7,829 nucleotides of DNA, taken from assembly GCA_937894355.1 (NCBI GenBank), contig CALCRD010000467.1, positions 1-7,829 of the forward strand. Direction: 5' to 3'. The notes beneath the pieces are model-generated. The model was given only the letters and a program-made list of their open reading frames with translations, searched no databases and was not told where the DNA came from. The translations under genes were made by a program, and so were the position numbers. This document shows positions 6,481 through 7,829 of the stretch, piece by piece; the first letter of the stretch is position 1, and every line of letters begins with the position of its first letter. This DNA is from an uncultured Bacillus sp. (GTDB lineage: Bacteria > Bacillota > Bacilli > Bacillales > Cytobacillaceae).

Positions 6481-7416
6481 TTAGTAATCCTCCTGGTCCC
6501 CTTCTTCTATTACATACGATAAACGATTTGAGAATTCTTCTGCTGCATTGACTCCCATTCGCTTTAGTCGATGATTCATTGCCGCTACTTCAATAATAAC
6601 AGCAAGATTACGTCCTGGTCGAACAGGAACCGTCAGTTTTGTAACCTCAGTGTCAATTATTTTCATCTTTTCCTCATCTAAACCGAGACGATCATATTGT
6701 TTGTTTTGATCCCAAAGTTCTAAATGAATGACAAAAGAAATTCGTTTCAGGGTACGGACAGAACCGGCACCAAATAAAGTCATGACATTGATTATGCCAA
6801 CTCCACGAATCTCTAACAGATGCTCGATTAACTCTGGTGAATGGCCAACTAAAGTGTCCTGGTCCTCCTGGCGGATTTCCACACAATCATCGGCAACTAG
6901 GCGATGTCCCCGTTTAACAAGTTCAAGTGCTGTTTCACTTTTACCAACGCCACTCTTACCAGTAATTAATACGCCCATCCCATATATATCCACTAAAACG
7001 CCATGTACAGCAGTAGTTGGCGCAAATTTAGCTTCCAAAAAATTCGTTAGCCTGCTTGAAAATCTGGTCGTTTTTAAACTAGTTCGCAGGATTGGCACCG
7101 CTTCACGTTCTGATGCCTGAATTAGTTCAATAGGAACCTCCATCGATCTTGTTACGATAATGGCCGGCGTAATATCGGTACAAAGCTGATCCATTCGTGT
7201 TTGTCGATCAAGTGAAGGAAGTCTTTCAAAAAATGATAGTTCTGTTTTACCTAATAATTGAATTCTCTCTGCCGGATAATAATCAAAATACCCCGCCATC
7301 TCAATCCCAGGACGTGATATATCACTTATCATAATTGGACGATTTATGCCTTCTTCCCCACAAATCAGCTCCAAATTAAACTTTTCAATAATATCTTTGG
7401 TGCGCACATTTGGCAA
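6481..7416 (-). CDS. hprK: HPr kinase/phosphorylase HprK
   Basis: HprK phosphorylates HPr (and Crh) at Ser-46 when glycolytic intermediates are high, and reverses this by phosphorolysis. P-Ser-HPr is the co-factor of CcpA in carbon catabolite repression. The 311 residues include an N-terminal domain (about 1-130), H138 in TTAVHGVLVD, the Walker A loop GKSGVGKS (153-160), D176-D177 in ADDCVEI, and the HprK signature LEIRGVGIINVMTLFGAG (201-218), followed by KLTVPVRPGRNLAVIIEVAA. All catalytic parts are intact and the length is normal. I start at TTG 7414-7416, not the ATG six codons upstream, because AAGGAGGAG at 7423-7431 lies 6 nt before the TTG and because MPNVRTKD matches the family N-terminus. 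The upstream ATG would have only a weak AGAAAGG site. hprK is the first gene of the unit, and its product's pyrophosphate is the PpaX substrate. Confidence 0.97.
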   Translation of the reverse strand: MPNVRTKDIIEKFNLELICGEEGINRPIMISDISRPGIEMAGYFDYYPAERIQLLGKTELSFFERLPSLDRQTRMDQLCTDITPAIIVTRSMEVPIELIQASEREAVPILRTSLKTTRFSSRLTNFLEAKFAPTTAVHGVLVDIYGMGVLITGKSGVGKSETALELVKRGHRLVADDCVEIRQEDQDTLVGHSPELIEHLLEIRGVGIINVMTLFGAGSVRTLKRISFVIHLELWDQNKQYDRLGLDEEKMKIIDTEVTKLTVPVRPGRNLAVIIEVAAMNHRLKRMGVNAAEEFSNRLSYVIEEGDQEDY

Positions 7417-7422
7417 AAGTGA

Positions 7423-7431
7423 CTCCTCCTT
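7423..7431 (-). promoter_or_regulatory. hprK ribosome binding site, points to a TTG start
   Basis: AAGGAGGAG on the minus strand, a near-perfect match to the 16S rRNA 3' end, 6 nt before TTG 7414-7416. It lies within the in-frame extension that begins at ATG 7432-7434, which it cannot serve. Confidence 0.8.
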
Positions 7432-7470
7432 CATTAATACCTTTCTAAACTAAGGAAGCATTTAATTTTA

Positions 7471-7498
7471 TCTAGCTACAGCGGCTTGCGCTTTTTTT
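7471..7498 (+). repeat. Miniature TGTCTAGCTC-family repeat, terminator-like on the plus strand
   Basis: TCTAGCTACAGCGGC matches the start of the repeat at 1-75 (minus strand TCTAGCTCCAGCGCC) at 13 of 15 bases and runs straight into TTGCGCTTTTTTT. AGCG at 7480-7483 pairs with CGCT at 7489-7492 and is followed by six T residues, so rightward transcripts meet a short stem plus T-run. The stem has only 4 bp, so real termination is doubtful. In the direction of hprK the same hairpin has no T-run and would simply sit in the leader, between promoter and start codon. Confidence 0.5.
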
Positions 7499-7510
7499 AA
7501 TATAACCTTT

Positions 7511-7538
7511 ATTTTAGCACTTTTTTCCTCAGAACCAA
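7511..7538 (-). promoter_or_regulatory. Candidate hprK promoter with extended -10
   Basis: On the minus strand, TAAAAT at 7511-7516 matches the -10 consensus at five of six bases and is preceded by TGC, giving an extended -10. TTGGTT at 7533-7538, 16 bp upstream, is a weak -35 (three of six). Transcription would start near 7504 and leave a leader of about 88 nt that contains the miniature repeat. This is the only promoter-like pair I found upstream of hprK in the window. Confidence 0.5.
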
Positions 7539-7541
7539 ATG

Positions 7542-7554
7542 ATGTGTTACACAT
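7542..7554. promoter_or_regulatory. 13-bp perfect palindrome upstream of the hprK promoter
   Basis: ATGTGT T ACACAT is a perfect 6-bp inverted repeat around one central base. It ends 3 bp upstream of the weak -35 box. The place suits an activator or repressor site. I cannot name the protein; it lacks the central CG expected of a CcpA site. Confidence 0.35.
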
Positions 7555-7687
7555 TTCCGCGTGGAACATTAATTTTCAGACCATTCAACCATGTCCTTTT
7601 TGAGCCTAGCAACATATATTAATGGTGAGGGAAACTATTTTAAAAAAGTAGCCAATGTTAATGTTCAAGGTTGATTATTCGACTTTA
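7555..7687. other. Non-coding stretch between hprK promoter region and right-end repeat
   Basis: No convincing gene, promoter or terminator is visible here. It is AT-rich and contains the imperfect palindrome TTCCGCGTGGAA (7555-7566) and an A/T-rich weak hairpin near 7634-7650. It separates hprK from whatever lies beyond the repeat at 7688-7820. Confidence 0.4.
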
Positions 7688-7820
7688 GTTGATTGGAGCG
7701 AAAGGTGCGAGACTCCTGCGGGAGGTAGCGGGACAGGTGAAACTCCAAAGGCGCAAGTGGCGCCGAGGAGGCTCACCGCCCGCCCCTAAGGTGCGCGAGC
7801 GACCTGCAGCGGAAATCAAC
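7688..7820. repeat. 133-bp GC-rich palindromic repeat with GTTGATT/AATCAAC ends
   Basis: The element is bounded by GTTGATT (7688-7694) and AATCAAC (7814-7820), exact inverted ends. Inside, a hairpin CTCC-TGCG-GGAG lies at 7713-7724. A nested structure follows with four paired blocks: GCGGG 7728-7732 with CCCGC 7779-7783, GGTGA 7736-7740 with TCACC 7773-7777, CTCC 7743-7746 with GGAG 7767-7770, and GGCGC 7750-7754 with GCGCC 7760-7764. A third hairpin lies at 7789-7805 (AGGT-CGC/GCG-ACCT with one bulged base). I recall closely similar GATTGGAGCG...GCGGAAATCAAC elements between genes in many Bacillaceae. It has no coding frame of its own and may be a non-autonomous mobile element. Confidence 0.75.
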
Positions 7821-7829
7821 GGCCAAATT

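Noticed and set aside
6692..6886. 64-codon minus-strand frame inside hprK
   Set aside because: It is a frame-shifted reading of the conserved hprK signature region and has proline- and tryptophan-rich nonsense composition.
6728..7120. 130-codon open frame on the plus strand opposite hprK
   Set aside because: It is fully antisense to conserved HprK domain sequence, with no family resemblance and no ribosome binding site; the same holds for the plus-strand frames opposite lgt, yvoD, ppaX and yvoF.
7564..7666. 9-bp inverted repeat GAACATTAA / TTAATGTTC, 103 bp from end to end
   Set aside because: It is AT-rich and short, with no other sign of an element between the arms; chance is a fair explanation.

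Overview
The window looks like chromosomal DNA of a member of the Bacillaceae (Bacillus in the broad sense). The gene order, the protein sequences, the short HisG that needs a separate HisZ, the AAGGAGG-type ribosome binding sites and the repeat families at both ends all point there. I cannot name a species. All eight genes lie on the minus strand, so transcription runs from high to low coordinates.

Right to left, the layout starts with a 413-bp stretch without a gene (7417-7829). It holds a 133-bp GC-rich palindromic repeat, a candidate hprK promoter and a tiny derivative of a second repeat family. Next come hprK, lgt, yvoD, ppaX and yvoF (7416-3478), closely packed, with yvoD/ppaX overlapping by 8 bp and ppaX/yvoF separated by 4 bp. 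A pair of G5/C5 hairpins (3441-3510) closes this unit and reaches into the coding end of yvoF. A good SigA-type promoter at 3396-3424 then starts hisZ-hisG-hisD (3308-147). Downstream of hisD, the last 146 bp of the window are non-coding and carry two copies of a TGTCTAGCTC repeat; no hisB start is visible.

How the genes work together: HprK phosphorylates HPr on serine and removes that phosphate by phosphorolysis, which yields pyrophosphate. PpaX hydrolyses pyrophosphate. Together they form the core of carbon catabolite control in Firmicutes. Lgt lipidates prolipoproteins at the membrane. YvoD is a polytopic membrane protein with a nucleoside-recognition/gate fold, and YvoF is a left-handed beta-helix acetyltransferase; neither has a substrate I can name. 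HisZ and HisG form the first enzyme of histidine synthesis and HisD the last.

The protein-coding content is an ordinary conserved Bacillus block, and I see no new multi-gene system. The points worth a second look are the repeats: one supplies the last ten codons of yvoF, one sits in the hprK leader, and one cluster follows hisD. Two further points are dyads over and just after the hisZ promoter, and start codons that should be placed downstream of the longest open frames for hprk, lgt, ppaX, yvoF and hisD.
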